A stretch of 35,761 bases of DNA from Paludibacteraceae bacterium (GTDB taxonomy: Bacteria; Bacteroidota; Bacteroidia; Bacteroidales; Paludibacteraceae), in contig JAGBZD010000066.1 in the NCBI GenBank assembly GCA_017628395.1, positions 1 through 35,761 of the forward strand. Direction: 5' to 3'. Positions 22,411-30,162 of this stretch are shown piece by piece. How positions within the stretch are numbered: position 1 is the stretch's first letter; each line of letters begins with the position of its first letter. The translations under genes and the position numbers were made by a program. Under the pieces are notes generated by a model. That model saw nothing but the letters and a program-made list of their open reading frames with translations. It was not told where the DNA came from and searched no databases.

Positions 22411-22950
22411 ATGGTAACACCAACAAACGCCCAACTCGGCAAACTCCTTGCCTCTTATTTTTCTACTAGTAACGATGCGCTTGCTATCAATTTCCGTAGG
22501 CACTATGCGCCAACTCCTATTCTCACTTCTCCTCGCAAAACTCCAGCAAAGCACCCTGTACCTCGTGTGACCACCGCAACCTTCACCTATCGCTGGCTCG
22601 CTACAGCGCCCCAACGCATCACAACGCTCTATCAGTATCTCCTCCGTGCCAAATGGATAGCAGCGGACACCAATCCCGATGATTTCCTTGCTATCTTCTC
22701 AGGGGGAACTACCAACTGCAAGATTCGTTGGATTAGTAAGAAAACACATCTTGTATACCTCTTCCGCCTCCTGACAGATCGCCAATATATCTCCACGCCG
22801 AAAGGTATCGGCAGATGGATGATTGTCGGCAACCACTTCGTTGATACGCGTCACCGTCCTTTTGCTTTCCTCAACAGCCAGCGAATACCAGTAAAAGCAC
22901 AACCTGCTATCGAACAATTAGCCGAACTTCTAAATATAGCAAATCACTAA
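22411..22950 (+). CDS. Hypothetical protein (179 aa)
   Basis: 179 residues, basic, no membrane span. The N-terminal 60 residues are Pro/Thr-rich (TPILTSPRKTPAKHPVPRVT). The C-terminal half has the pattern CKIRWISKKTHLVYLFRLL, then GRWMIVGNHFVD, loosely like the C-terminus of RteC-type regulators of Bacteroides conjugative elements (I-x-W-x-x-x-x-x-L-x-Y-L-F). That similarity is weak. The stretch before it (TTAAACCC...TTAA) is like that before the 1049 gene. Codon use is GC-richer than in the peptide loci. Function unknown. Confidence 0.6.
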   Translation: MVTPTNAQLGKLLASYFSTSNDALAINFRRHYAPTPILTSPRKTPAKHPVPRVTTATFTYRWLATAPQRITTLYQYLLRAKWIAADTNPDDFLAIFSGGTTNCKIRWISKKTHLVYLFRLLTDRQYISTPKGIGRWMIVGNHFVDTRHRPFAFLNSQRIPVKAQPAIEQLAELLNIANH

Positions 22951-22962
22951 ATGACTGCACAA

Positions 22963-23102
22963 ATGTATGCGTAGCAAAAAAAGTTCAAAAAAATCACTCC
23001 TATCGTAATTGCCAGATTATCAAGTGTTCACAATTAGAGGAGTGTGCATATTTTTGCTTTCAATCCCAAAATGTATGCACAAAATCCTTGCTGCGCATAC
23101 AT
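22963..23102. repeat. 140-bp segment bounded by inverted repeats
   Basis: ATGTATGCGTAGCA (22963-22976) and TGCTGCGCATACAT (23089-23102) are inverted with one mismatch (G-U as RNA). A further ATGTATGC at 23071 can pair with the right arm. There is no ORF inside. It could be a miniature inverted-repeat element or structured RNA. Confidence 0.5.
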
Positions 23103-23207
23103 TTTTTGCAGCATTATTATAGAAACGCGTCCACAGAAAGGACACTGCCCAACATGACAAAGTTAAATCACTTAAATTAATTGAAAGAATGACAAACATT
23201 GTTATAA

Positions 23208-23264
23208 TTTTTGTTTTGTCCACCAATGCAGTGTGCTGCATTCTTTTGGACAAAAACAAAAGAT
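23208..23264. repeat. Interspersed palindrome, copy 2 (covarying)
   Basis: TTGTCCACCAATGCAG pairs with CTGCATTCTTTTGGACAA. Relative to the other copies two pairs are exchanged on both sides (GTCCA/TGGAC for GCCCA/TGGGC, and GCAG/CTGC for GCAA/TTGC), so pairing is preserved. Confidence 0.85.
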
Positions 23265-23271
23265 AGTTCTA

Positions 23272-23327
23272 GATTTTTATTTATTTTTGTAGCGAACAAA
23301 GTGAAGCGTATTTTTGTTACAAAAAAA
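23272..23327. repeat. Repeat element with TATTTTTG arms, copy 2
   Basis: TATTTTTGTAGC and GCGTATTTTTGTTAC flank a variable centre (GAACAAAGTGAA), as in copies at 3529 and 24102. Confidence 0.65.
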
Positions 23328-23337
23328 TCATCCTCGA

Positions 23338-23434
23338 ATTGACATAAATTGACGTACAGACGAATGAGCGATGCGAATGAGGCAGATCGTTCGAGCCGTA
23401 TGGCGAGATAAGAACCCAATTGACCTGAATTGTC
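23338..23434 (+). promoter_or_regulatory. Phased ATTGAC array, copy 2, with insertion
   Basis: Boxes start at 23338 and 23348, then at 23419 and 23429 (the last ATTGTC). Each pair keeps the 10-bp spacing, but the pairs are separated by extra sequence containing CGTTCGAGCCGTATGGCGAG. A close copy of that sequence is at about 23804 (CGTTCGAGCCTTTGGGCGAG). Confidence 0.55.
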
Positions 23435-23453
23435 TTTACAACAAATTCCCTCG

Positions 23454-23479
23454 CCGCTCGAGGAAGTTGATTCGAGCGG
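23454..23479. repeat. Hairpin before the 23522 gene
   Basis: CCGCTCG (23454-23460) pairs perfectly with CGAGCGG (23473-23479) around a 12-nt loop, about 40 bp before the start codon. Possible leader structure. Confidence 0.4.
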
Positions 23480-23521
23480 AAGTTGTTTTAGTTGTTTTTA
23501 AATTTTATATATCCTATCAAT

Positions 23522-23797
23522 ATGAAACAAAAACATTTCGTCATCATCTCCATTCCCTGCCAAAGCGCAGCCGAGATGCTCCAAGCTAAAGAGGCAGTCC
23601 TCTTTCATTTGGAAACCCTCAATCCCGAGTTTACTACCAAGGGCACCACCCTCACAGTCAAAGTCATTCCTCTTGACCCTCAACTCTTCCTTCCCGACGA
23701 GGCATGCGACATCATCCGCCAAACCCTCGCCCAATCTCTCACCTTCAATCATTGCTGGACCTGTACTCTCCAGAGCATTGAAACCTTGAAACTTTGA
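23522..23797 (+). CDS. Hypothetical protein (91 aa)
   Basis: 91 residues from ATG 23522 (MKQKHFVIISIPCQSAAEML). The pattern of strand FVIISIP, helix, strand LTVKVIPL, helix EACDIIRQTLAQSL and strand CWTCTLQSIETL suggests a small alpha/beta sandwich. No family recognised. The mosaic leader (palindrome, TATTTTTG element, ATTGAC boxes, hairpin) lies upstream. Confidence 0.55.
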   Translation: MKQKHFVIISIPCQSAAEMLQAKEAVLFHLETLNPEFTTKGTTLTVKVIPLDPQLFLPDEACDIIRQTLAQSLTFNHCWTCTLQSIETLKL

Positions 23798-23978
23798 AAT
23801 AATCGTTCGAGCCTTTGGGCGAGATAAGAAACAAGCGCCTGGCGCATGAAATTATTAACTTAATTTATTAACCCCGCGTAAGCGTATCCATGCCTATAAC
23901 CTATTACCTATAGCCTGTGCGCTCACGCACCAACCCCCTCTCACGGCATAGAGGATTCTGAACACCGAGTAAAAAACA
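23798..23978. other. Intergenic stretch with repeated segments
   Basis: No gene seen. Contains CGTTCGAGCCTTTGGGCGAG (also near 23388) and the block CCCCCTCTCACGGCATAGAG, repeated near 24558 ahead of palindrome copy 4. Confidence 0.45.
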
Positions 23979-24038
23979 ATCATTTTGTTCTGCCCACCAA
24001 TGCAATTTGTTGCATTCATATGGGCAAGAACAAAAGAT
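23979..24038. repeat. Interspersed palindrome, copy 3
   Basis: TTCTGCCCACCAATGCAA pairs with TTGCATTCATATGGGCAAGA around TTTG. Preceded by the CCCCCTCTCACGGCATAGAG block shared with copy 4. Confidence 0.85.
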
Positions 24039-24047
24039 AAATCTTGC

Positions 24048-24085
24048 ATTGACCATAATTGACAACAAAATTGACGCCAATTGTC
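24048..24085 (+). promoter_or_regulatory. Phased ATTGAC array, copy 3
   Basis: ATTGAC at 24048, 24058 and 24070, and ATTGTC at 24080. Two further ATTGTC boxes, again 10 bp apart, follow at 24166 and 24176, just before the 24216 gene. Confidence 0.6.
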
Positions 24086-24101
24086 TTTAAAACAAGTCCT
24101 T

Positions 24102-24157
24102 GATTTTTAAGTATTTTTGTAGCAAGCGTAGCGCTGCGTATTTTTGTTACAAAAAAC
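24102..24157. repeat. Repeat element with TATTTTTG arms, copy 3
   Basis: Same arms as at 3529 and 23272, with centre AAGCGTAGCGCT. Here it lies after the ATTGAC boxes, the reverse of the order in copies 1 and 2. Confidence 0.65.
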
Positions 24158-24215
24158 ATCTTTGAATTGTCATCAATTGTCTTAAATTTATACTCCCGTT
24201 CATTGCCGAACTAAC

Positions 24216-24521
24216 ATGAGTCAAATCAAATTAGAAGCCCCTTTCACTTCCTTCCGCGGAAAAATCTGCAAACACTCCGACATCATCTTCAAAGAGATGT
24301 ACGGCGAAACCTTCACCTCACAAATCTGTAACCCTCGTACCAAACCTTTCTCAGAAGCCGAATTGGCCCGACAAGAGAAGTTCCGTCAGGCATCCGCTGC
24401 CACCAAGACAGCCTTAACTGACCCTTCCACTCGTACTCCTTATGAAGCCGAGTTCAAAGAGCAAAAGAAGTACAAAACCCTGTATGGTTACATTTTTGCT
24501 AAAGAAATTGCCAAACTCTAA
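24216..24521 (+). CDS. Hypothetical protein, paralogue of 24799 (101 aa)
   Basis: 101 residues, soluble. It shares with the 24799 product the order FRGKICK/ISGKISK near residue 15, KPFSEAELARQEKFRQASAA/KPYTDKERAHRQKFTAVAAA in the middle, then TDP/ADP, and the end KKYKTLYGYIF/TQYKTLRQYIW. The bases before both starts are also alike (ATACTCC-GTTCATTGCCGAA), so the gene and part of its leader were duplicated together. The family resembles hypothetical proteins I have seen in other Bacteroidales; its function is unknown to me. Start chosen at ATG 24216, the only in-frame ATG near the leader. Confidence 0.65.
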   Translation: MSQIKLEAPFTSFRGKICKHSDIIFKEMYGETFTSQICNPRTKPFSEAELARQEKFRQASAATKTALTDPSTRTPYEAEFKEQKKYKTLYGYIFAKEIAKL

Positions 24522-24600
24522 TCCCAGCCTCAAAACCTTCATTCCTTAAACCTTAACCCCCTCTCACGGCATAGAGGATCTCGAACGCCGAGTATAAACA

Positions 24601-24660
24601 ATCATTTTGTTCTGCCCACTAATGCAATTTGTTGCATTCATTTGGGCAGAAACAAAAGAT
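24601..24660. repeat. Interspersed palindrome, copy 4
   Basis: TTCTGCCCACTAATGCAA pairs with TTGCATTCATTTGGGCAGAA. Nearly identical to copy 3. Confidence 0.85.
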
Positions 24661-24669
24661 AATCATTGA

Positions 24670-24709
24670 ATTGACAAAAATTGACAACACCAAATTGACC
24701 TGAATTGTC
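24670..24709 (+). promoter_or_regulatory. Phased ATTGAC array, copy 4
   Basis: ATTGAC at 24670, 24680 and 24694, ATTGTC at 24704: spacing 10, 14, 10. No TATTTTTG element is clear here. Confidence 0.6.
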
Positions 24710-24798
24710 TTAAATAAGTTCCACGAAATATTTGATAATTTTGGGTCTAATTGTTTATAATTTTTGTTATCATACTCCTGTTCATTGCCGAATTCATT

Positions 24799-25131
24799 AT
24801 GGCTATAGTAACCTACGAAGACCCAATTCATCACATCTCTGGAAAAATCTCCAAAAAGTACCGCACGACCTACAACTACCGCAAACAGTCGGAACGCAAG
24901 TACACCTCCGTTCGCGGTGAACGCGACCTGAAGAATAAACCTTACACCGATAAGGAACGCGCACACCGTCAGAAGTTCACCGCCGTGGCAGCAGCAACCC
25001 GCTCTCGTATGGCAGACCCAACAAAACTGAACACCGACATAGCAGCCTTCAAGGCGCAAACACAGTACAAGACCTTGCGTCAGTACATTTGGCACCTTTG
25101 CTCCGAAGAGTACGACCAAGCGAACGCGTAA
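24799..25131 (+). CDS. Hypothetical protein, paralogue of 24216 (110 aa)
   Basis: Starts MAIVTYEDPIHHISGKISKK, is strongly basic in the middle (YRKQSERKYTSVRGERDLKN) and ends in an acidic tail. It shares the K-P-[FY]-x-[ED] and AAATR...DP blocks and the final YKTL-x-x-YI helix with the 24216 product. Start taken at ATG 24799; the longer frame upstream crosses the conserved leader sequence and is less likely. The charge suggests RNA, DNA or structural binding, but that is a guess. Confidence 0.65.
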   Translation: MAIVTYEDPIHHISGKISKKYRTTYNYRKQSERKYTSVRGERDLKNKPYTDKERAHRQKFTAVAAATRSRMADPTKLNTDIAAFKAQTQYKTLRQYIWHLCSEEYDQANA

Positions 25132-25140
25132 CATGACCTC

Positions 25141-25203
25141 CCACGGATTTCACGGATTAGCACGGATACGCGGAACATCTGTGTGAATCCGTGTAATCAG
25201 TGG
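25141..25203. repeat. Inverted repeat of the CACGGATT type
   Basis: CCACGGATTTCACGGATT (25141-25158) against AATCCGTGTAATCAGTGG (25186-25203): 16 of 18 positions pair. CACGGATT is also repeated tandemly inside. A type of intergenic palindrome seen in Bacteroidota genomes; role unknown. Confidence 0.65.
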
Positions 25204-25253
25204 GAAATTATATAACCGCGTTCACTAAACACAAAACATCAAAAACAAAATCT

Positions 25254-25469
25254 ATGAAACAGTTAACAGACATTCAAAAAGAGCGCCTTGTTAAAGCGAT
25301 CAAATACTTGGCTATGGCAATCGCTACCGCCATCGCCATGGCATTAGGACTTACCTCGTGCAATGTAACCCGCACCATCACCACCGAAAGCAGGTCACTC
25401 ACTCGTGGCGATACGGCAGTCATCATCCAATCCAAGACCATCGAATCCTACAACGCCAAAAAGAATTAA
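25254..25469 (+). CDS. Small lipoprotein-like protein (71 aa), 'smalltalk'-like N-terminus
   Basis: 71 residues. After a short basic start, residues 17-37 form one hydrophobic segment (YLAMAIATAIAMALGLTSC) ending in a lipobox-like LTSC, followed by a Thr/Ser-rich tail. The AIATA...LGxTSC part resembles the Bacteroidales 'smalltalk' small proteins, here with a longer C-terminus (DTAVIIQSKTIESYNAKKN). Probably a membrane-attached lipoprotein. Start ATG 25254 places the hydrophobic segment at normal signal-peptide distance; the longer frame from 25200 adds unlikely residues. Confidence 0.6.
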   Translation: MKQLTDIQKERLVKAIKYLAMAIATAIAMALGLTSCNVTRTITTESRSLTRGDTAVIIQSKTIESYNAKKN

Positions 25470-25608
25470 TCAAGGATTACTCTCACAAGGAATTTCTCCC
25501 CCATTACAAGTTGCTCGCTCAGCTCGCAACTATATTTCAAAGGGTATAGGATTGTTTGAATTTTCCTGAAAAGGACTCTTTCTTTCCATCGGAGAGCAAG
25601 TATACACG

Positions 25609-25650
25609 AAAAGGAGGAGGTATCAGCATTTTGACACACCCTCCTTTTTT
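25609..25650 (+). terminator. Terminator before the core region
   Basis: AAAAGGAGG (25609-25617) pairs with CCTCCTTTT (25640-25648) and runs into TTTTTT. The loop holds TCAGCATTTTGACACAC, also found in the terminator at 15379. Confidence 0.75.
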
Positions 25651-25692
25651 ATCCATATTTTGTTTGAAAACTCTACTTTTTTTTCTAAATGT

Positions 25693-25723
25693 TTGGTGAT
25701 TCCAGAAAAAAACCGTACCTTTG
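25693..25723 (+). promoter_or_regulatory. Promoter of the acyltransferase operon
   Basis: TTG 25693-25695, 20-bp spacer, TACCTTTG 25716-25723, 28 bp before the start codon. Confidence 0.75.
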
Positions 25724-25750
25724 CAGCACTGAATCAAAATCTGAGAAGAT

Positions 25751-26773
25751 ATGAAGAAACAGATACATGATGAGAATCGTGGCTATCGAATCCTTCTCCC
25801 TTTTGTGAGTTGGATGTTTAGACATTCATATCGCCACATTAAATATGTAGGCGAAGAGAATATACCACAAGACGGGGCTATAATCTTTGCCCCTAATCAC
25901 ACCAACGCGCTGCAAGATGCGCTGGCGGTACTGTCAATCAATTCTGAACGCAAGGTTTTTGTGGCGCGTGCCGACATCTTCCGTAAACCCCTATTCGCTA
26001 AAATACTCGGGTTTATGAAGATTATGCCTATCCGTCGTATGCGCGATGGAGCAAGCGAAGTACTCAAAAACGACGAAACGATGGAGCGTGCCATCAGCAC
26101 GCTGGAAGAAGGCGTACCCTTCTGCATTCTGCCAGAAGGAACCCACCGTCCCAAACACTCGCTGCTGCCACTGGGAAAAGGTATCTTCCGCATCACATTG
26201 CGCGCTAATGAGAAGTTCGGACACGAGAAACCCATCTATATTGTGCCAGTCGGCTTGGAGTATAGCGACTGGTTCCACCTATGGGACACATTGGTTATCA
26301 ACATCGGCAAACCAATCAACATGACCAAGTTCATCGCCGAGCATGCAGATCTGGAGCAACCAAAACTCATCCTTGCGATGCGCGAAGAACTGACAAACCG
26401 CATGCGCGAACAGATACTTTGGGTACCCGATGATGAGAATTACGAGAAGAACTGGGATGAACTCAGTCACAACCGACCTGCCAACAAAAACTGGTTTCCA
26501 AAACACAGAATGCCTAAGTGGCTATTGCTCTTGATGTTGGTATTGATGTCACCTCTCGCGTTAGTGGCGGGCTTGATTACATTGCCACTATGGCTTGCGT
26601 GGCTTATCATTCGTTGGGCAATCAAAGATCCTGCATTCCATAACTCGGTGCAATTCGTTTGGCAGTTAATCATCATTCCTTTAACAGGATTTATCACCAT
26701 GCCATTCTGGATGTTCTTGCAAGAGTATATGTACTTGGCAAGAAAACTCACCAAACCTGATGAAACGAAATAA
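25751..26773 (+). CDS. 1-acyl-sn-glycerol-3-phosphate acyltransferase (PlsC) family protein
   Basis: 340 residues. Motif I is NHTNALQDA (H50, D56), in the H-x5-D form I associate with this Bacteroidota subgroup. Motif III is PEGTHR at 128-133. These bind and acylate a lysophospholipid or related glycerolipid acceptor at the membrane. Two hydrophobic segments near 253-290 and 300-325 anchor the C-terminus, making the protein longer than a minimal PlsC. It has a good promoter and lies 17 bp before the DUF819 gene, so the two share a transcript. The exact acceptor is not determined. Confidence 0.85.
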   Translation: MKKQIHDENRGYRILLPFVSWMFRHSYRHIKYVGEENIPQDGAIIFAPNHTNALQDALAVLSINSERKVFVARADIFRKPLFAKILGFMKIMPIRRMRDGASEVLKNDETMERAISTLEEGVPFCILPEGTHRPKHSLLPLGKGIFRITLRANEKFGHEKPIYIVPVGLEYSDWFHLWDTLVINIGKPINMTKFIAEHADLEQPKLILAMREELTNRMREQILWVPDDENYEKNWDELSHNRPANKNWFPKHRMPKWLLLLMLVLMSPLALVAGLITLPLWLAWLIIRWAIKDPAFHNSVQFVWQLIIIPLTGFITMPFWMFLQEYMYLARKLTKPDETK

Positions 26774-26789
26774 TTAAAAATTTTGAATT

Positions 26790-27959
26790 ATGGTAAAGGT
26801 TTACATTATTCTCGCTTGCTATATCATTTTCCCAATATTGATTATTGAGGCGTTCAAGCGTTGGACAATTGTCCAAAAAATTGGTACTGTGGTACTTGCG
26901 TATGCAGTAGGTATTATAGCTTCGCTTTGTGGAGTATTCCATTTTGCAGACCCCGCTATAGGTGCCACCTTCAGCAAACTGCAATCTACGATTATGAATG
27001 TGGCAGTGCCTTTGGCAATTCCATTGATGCTCTTCAACTGCGACTTCAAGCTTTGGACAAAGTCGCTGCCTAAAACGGCTTGGGCATTGGTAACAGGTAT
27101 TGTGGCAGTCATTATTGCTTCTATCTCAGGTTATTTCATCTTCCGCAACAATGTGCCAGAGATTGCCAAAGTAACAGGTATGATGGCGGGTATCTACACG
27201 GGCGGAACTATGAACTTCAACGCTTTGGGAGCAGCACTCAATGTGGATCGCTCAGTAATGGCGATTGTACTTGCTTTTCAAATGGTGATTACTACACCTT
27301 ATATATTCTTCCTATTGGGTGGCGGATACAAGATTTTCCGCAAGTTATTGCCATACAAAGACATCACCCACAAAGGTCGTATGGATGAAGACCAAGTCGA
27401 GACCGCCGATGTGGAGAACTACCGCGGTATGTTCGAGAAGAAGAACTTCATCGGCATGATGAAGGGACTGGGATTGAGTTTCATGTTCTTGGCTATTGGT
27501 GCAGGTTTGGCATTGCTCATCACGGGTACACTCAATGAACTCGTAGTCATCCTGACCATTACCACCTTATCTATTATAGCATCGTTCTTCAAACCAGTAC
27601 GCGAGTTGCCAAAGACCTTTGAATTGGGCATGTTCTTTATCCTGATTTTCAGCGTGATTGTGGCTTCGATGTTTGACATCAACAGTGTGAACGGTGGCTC
27701 ACTCTATATCGGTGGCTTTGTGCTATGGATTATCGGTATCTCGGTAGGCTTGCATTTGTTACTCTGCCGCATCGCTAAAGTCAGTGGCGACTTGTTCTGC
27801 GTTTGCCAAGTGGGGCTGCTTTGCTCGCCCCCATTCGTACCACCAATCGCAGGTGCAATGAAGAATAAAAAAGTCCTAATCTCTGGTATTGTAGTGGGCT
27901 TGGTAGGTTATGCAATAGGCACATACCTCGGCGCACTGCTGGCTTGGGTGTTGGGATAA
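26790..27959 (+). CDS. DUF819 family integral membrane protein
   Basis: 389 residues, almost entirely hydrophobic, with roughly ten or more membrane segments. Family-like features are IGTVVLAYAVGIIASL near 32-47, the AxGGTxNFxA-type stretch GIYTGGTMNFNALGAAL in the middle and the glycine-rich end KNKKVLISGIVVGLVGYAIG. DUF819 (YjcL-like) proteins are presumed transporters of unknown substrate. Co-transcribed with the upstream acyltransferase. The next gene starts 27 bp after its stop. Confidence 0.8.
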   Translation: MVKVYIILACYIIFPILIIEAFKRWTIVQKIGTVVLAYAVGIIASLCGVFHFADPAIGATFSKLQSTIMNVAVPLAIPLMLFNCDFKLWTKSLPKTAWALVTGIVAVIIASISGYFIFRNNVPEIAKVTGMMAGIYTGGTMNFNALGAALNVDRSVMAIVLAFQMVITTPYIFFLLGGGYKIFRKLLPYKDITHKGRMDEDQVETADVENYRGMFEKKNFIGMMKGLGLSFMFLAIGAGLALLITGTLNELVVILTITTLSIIASFFKPVRELPKTFELGMFFILIFSVIVASMFDINSVNGGSLYIGGFVLWIIGISVGLHLLLCRIAKVSGDLFCVCQVGLLCSPPFVPPIAGAMKNKKVLISGIVVGLVGYAIGTYLGALLAWVLG

Positions 27960-27985
27960 TAGAAAATAAAGAAGACAACATTATT

Positions 27986-29491
27986 ATGAAGCGTATTTTT
28001 ATTTGTGCAATCAGCATACTGTTTGTATTGCCAACTTTTGCGGCAAAGAAAGAGAAAGTACAACAAGTGGACTCTCTTGGTCGCAAGATTAAAACAGGTT
28101 GGAACTTCGGCGTATTGCCATCCGTGGCATTTGATGCCGACTTAGGCTTTCAAGGCGGTGCGCTCACCAATATCTACTATTATGGAGATGGTTCGCAGTA
28201 CCCAGAGTATATTCACTCTATCTATGCAGAGGCAGCCTACACGACCAAGAATTACGGTATCTTCCGCGTGAATTATGACAGCAAGTACTTAATTCCCAAG
28301 CACCGCCTGACCCTTGACGCCACCTATCAGCCAGATGCAATGTGCGACTTCTATGGTTTCAATGGCTATCAGTCCATTTATAATCAGTCGTTGCATAAGT
28401 GGAACAAAAATCCAGAAAAAATGGATGTTGATACCTATCAATCGCGTGCGTTCTATAAGTACAAACGCAACCTTTTCCGCTTTGCAGCTGATATTGAGGG
28501 GACAATATGGAAGAATATCAAGTGGAATGCAGGTGTTGGCGTACTCGGCTATATGATAGGCGAATGTGACATCGACATGCTCAATGGCAAACATAAATAC
28601 GAATTAGGCGAAGATGGCAAACCGACAGATTCAAAAGCGATGAATCCGGCTATCGAAGGTTTGTACGAGAAATATGTGAAATGGGGGCTTATTGATCAGG
28701 CAGAAGCCGAAGGCGGTTGGCACCCTTATGTGCGTTTGGGCTTAACCTATGACAGCCGCGACCAACGAACTTGCCCTACCAAGGGTATTTATGCGGACGC
28801 GTTCTTTACTTATACCGCAGCATTTGGCAAGCAAGCAGCAGCAGGATATAATCATTTGCAATTCAACTTCAACTTCCGCCACTATGTACCAGTATATCGC
28901 GACCGCGTGACTTTCGCATATCGTATTGGTACACAAAATAATATCGCAGGTCAGTCGCCATTCTATATGAACACCTATCTCAATACCTTGTTTATCCAAC
29001 GCGTGATGTACGAGGGATTGGGTGGTGCGAACTCACTTCGCGGTATCATGCGTAACCGTATCTTAGCCAACGGCTTTGCATATGCGAATGTAGAATTGCG
29101 CTGCAAGGTGGCGAAGTTTGACATCGGTCGCCAACACTTCTATATTGGTTTAGCCCCATTCTTTGATTTGGGTGTGATTACGCAGCCATACGAGTTGGAT
29201 GAGGTGGAAATAAGAAAATTATATGATGAAGATTGCGTTGAAACTGCAGCTAAAATATCAAAAGGCGAAAATGCGGTAATGCCGATGGACTTTGACAAGT
29301 ATTTTAAGTTGGATGAAAAAGGTAACATTGACCAATCAAAGGTCTATATGCCTCACATGGCAGCAGGTCTGGGCTTGAAAGCAGCTATGAACGAGAACTT
29401 TGTGCTTTCTGTAGATTGGGCAATGGCGCTTAACAAACAGGACAATGCGAAGTGGGCGAACTTCTACATCAAGATGGGATATTTGTTCTAA
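27986..29491 (+). CDS. Outer-membrane beta-barrel protein, BamA/TamA (Omp85-type barrel)
   Basis: 501 residues from ATG 27986, chosen because it begins a clear signal peptide (MKRIFICAISILFVLPTFA) while the longer frame does not. The mature part alternates aromatic and polar residues. It contains barrel signatures such as YVRLGLTYDSRDQRTCPTKG and the end ADWAMALNKQDN-type strand finishing in a terminal aromatic (KMGYLF). There are no POTRA domains, so it is a barrel-only surface-antigen-type protein (bacterial surface antigen D15 class), exported to the outer membrane. Substrate or partner unknown. Downstream gene is another barrel, 32 bp away. Confidence 0.75.
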   Translation: MKRIFICAISILFVLPTFAAKKEKVQQVDSLGRKIKTGWNFGVLPSVAFDADLGFQGGALTNIYYYGDGSQYPEYIHSIYAEAAYTTKNYGIFRVNYDSKYLIPKHRLTLDATYQPDAMCDFYGFNGYQSIYNQSLHKWNKNPEKMDVDTYQSRAFYKYKRNLFRFAADIEGTIWKNIKWNAGVGVLGYMIGECDIDMLNGKHKYELGEDGKPTDSKAMNPAIEGLYEKYVKWGLIDQAEAEGGWHPYVRLGLTYDSRDQRTCPTKGIYADAFFTYTAAFGKQAAAGYNHLQFNFNFRHYVPVYRDRVTFAYRIGTQNNIAGQSPFYMNTYLNTLFIQRVMYEGLGGANSLRGIMRNRILANGFAYANVELRCKVAKFDIGRQHFYIGLAPFFDLGVITQPYELDEVEIRKLYDEDCVETAAKISKGENAVMPMDFDKYFKLDEKGNIDQSKVYMPHMAAGLGLKAAMNENFVLSVDWAMALNKQDNAKWANFYIKMGYLF

Positions 29492-29523
29492 TTGACAGAT
29501 AACAGTTAATAGCTGACAGTTTC

Positions 29524-30162
29524 GTGTTGAGAGTAAAGATTATTGTCATTTTAAGCCTTTTCGCTACTATTGCATTTGCGAAAAATGACTCTACTGCTGT
29601 CTTCCAAGGCTATAGCGGTGGAATGATGTTGCATGCAGGTTACTTGTTTGGTAAGAACCCTTCTGCCGTTTTACCCTCTGGCGAAAGTATCAGTCCTCAA
29701 GGTATGACCACGGGTATTGGTGGATCATTGCGCATCAATCTATGGAAGTACCTGCGCGTAGGTTGCGAGGGCTATGTCTCTACTATGAAATGTGGAGCTA
29801 CGGATATGAAAAATGTCTTGCAGTCAGGCAGTTATGTGCGTACAGGATCAGGTGGATTGATTGCTGATGCGTGTTGGCGTATGGAAAAAGTATGGCCATA
29901 TATTGGTGCAGCCGTTGGCGCAGGTGCTATGCGTACACTATCTGTGGTAGAGGGAACAGAGGAAGATTGGCAACCAGAACAGTTCGCCATGCTCACGAAA
30001 CAAGGCTTTGGTTATGTAGATCCATATGTGGGCATTGATTGGTGCATGACGAAGCGTGTCCATTTGACCTTGCGTATGGATTGGATGTTGGCTTTTGCTA
30101 ATAATCAACTGCTGTTGCCTACGGGTCCACGATTCTTCTTTGGCTTTATGTTTTGTCACTAA
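29524..30162 (+). CDS. Small outer-membrane beta-barrel protein
   Basis: 212 residues from GTG 29524 (TTG 29527 is an alternative). The start MLRVKIIVILSLFATIAFA is a signal peptide. The rest is Gly-rich amphipathic strands (GGMMLHAGYLFGK, GGSLRINLWKYLRVGCEGYV, LTLRMDWMLAF) ending in GPRFFFGFMFCH, typical of an 8-stranded barrel. No named family recognised. The stop overlaps the next start (TAATG), so translation is coupled. Confidence 0.7.
   Translation: MLRVKIIVILSLFATIAFAKNDSTAVFQGYSGGMMLHAGYLFGKNPSAVLPSGESISPQGMTTGIGGSLRINLWKYLRVGCEGYVSTMKCGATDMKNVLQSGSYVRTGSGGLIADACWRMEKVWPYIGAAVGAGAMRTLSVVEGTEEDWQPEQFAMLTKQGFGYVDPYVGIDWCMTKRVHLTLRMDWMLAFANNQLLLPTGPRFFFGFMFCH

Noticed and set aside
23208-24660. 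CRISPR array from the repeated palindromes
   Set aside because: Only four copies, hundreds of bases to kilobases apart, with genes between them and no cas genes.
24619-25134. Minus-strand frame of 171 codons
   Set aside because: It is antisense to the 24799 gene, whose paralogue at 24216 supports the plus-strand reading.
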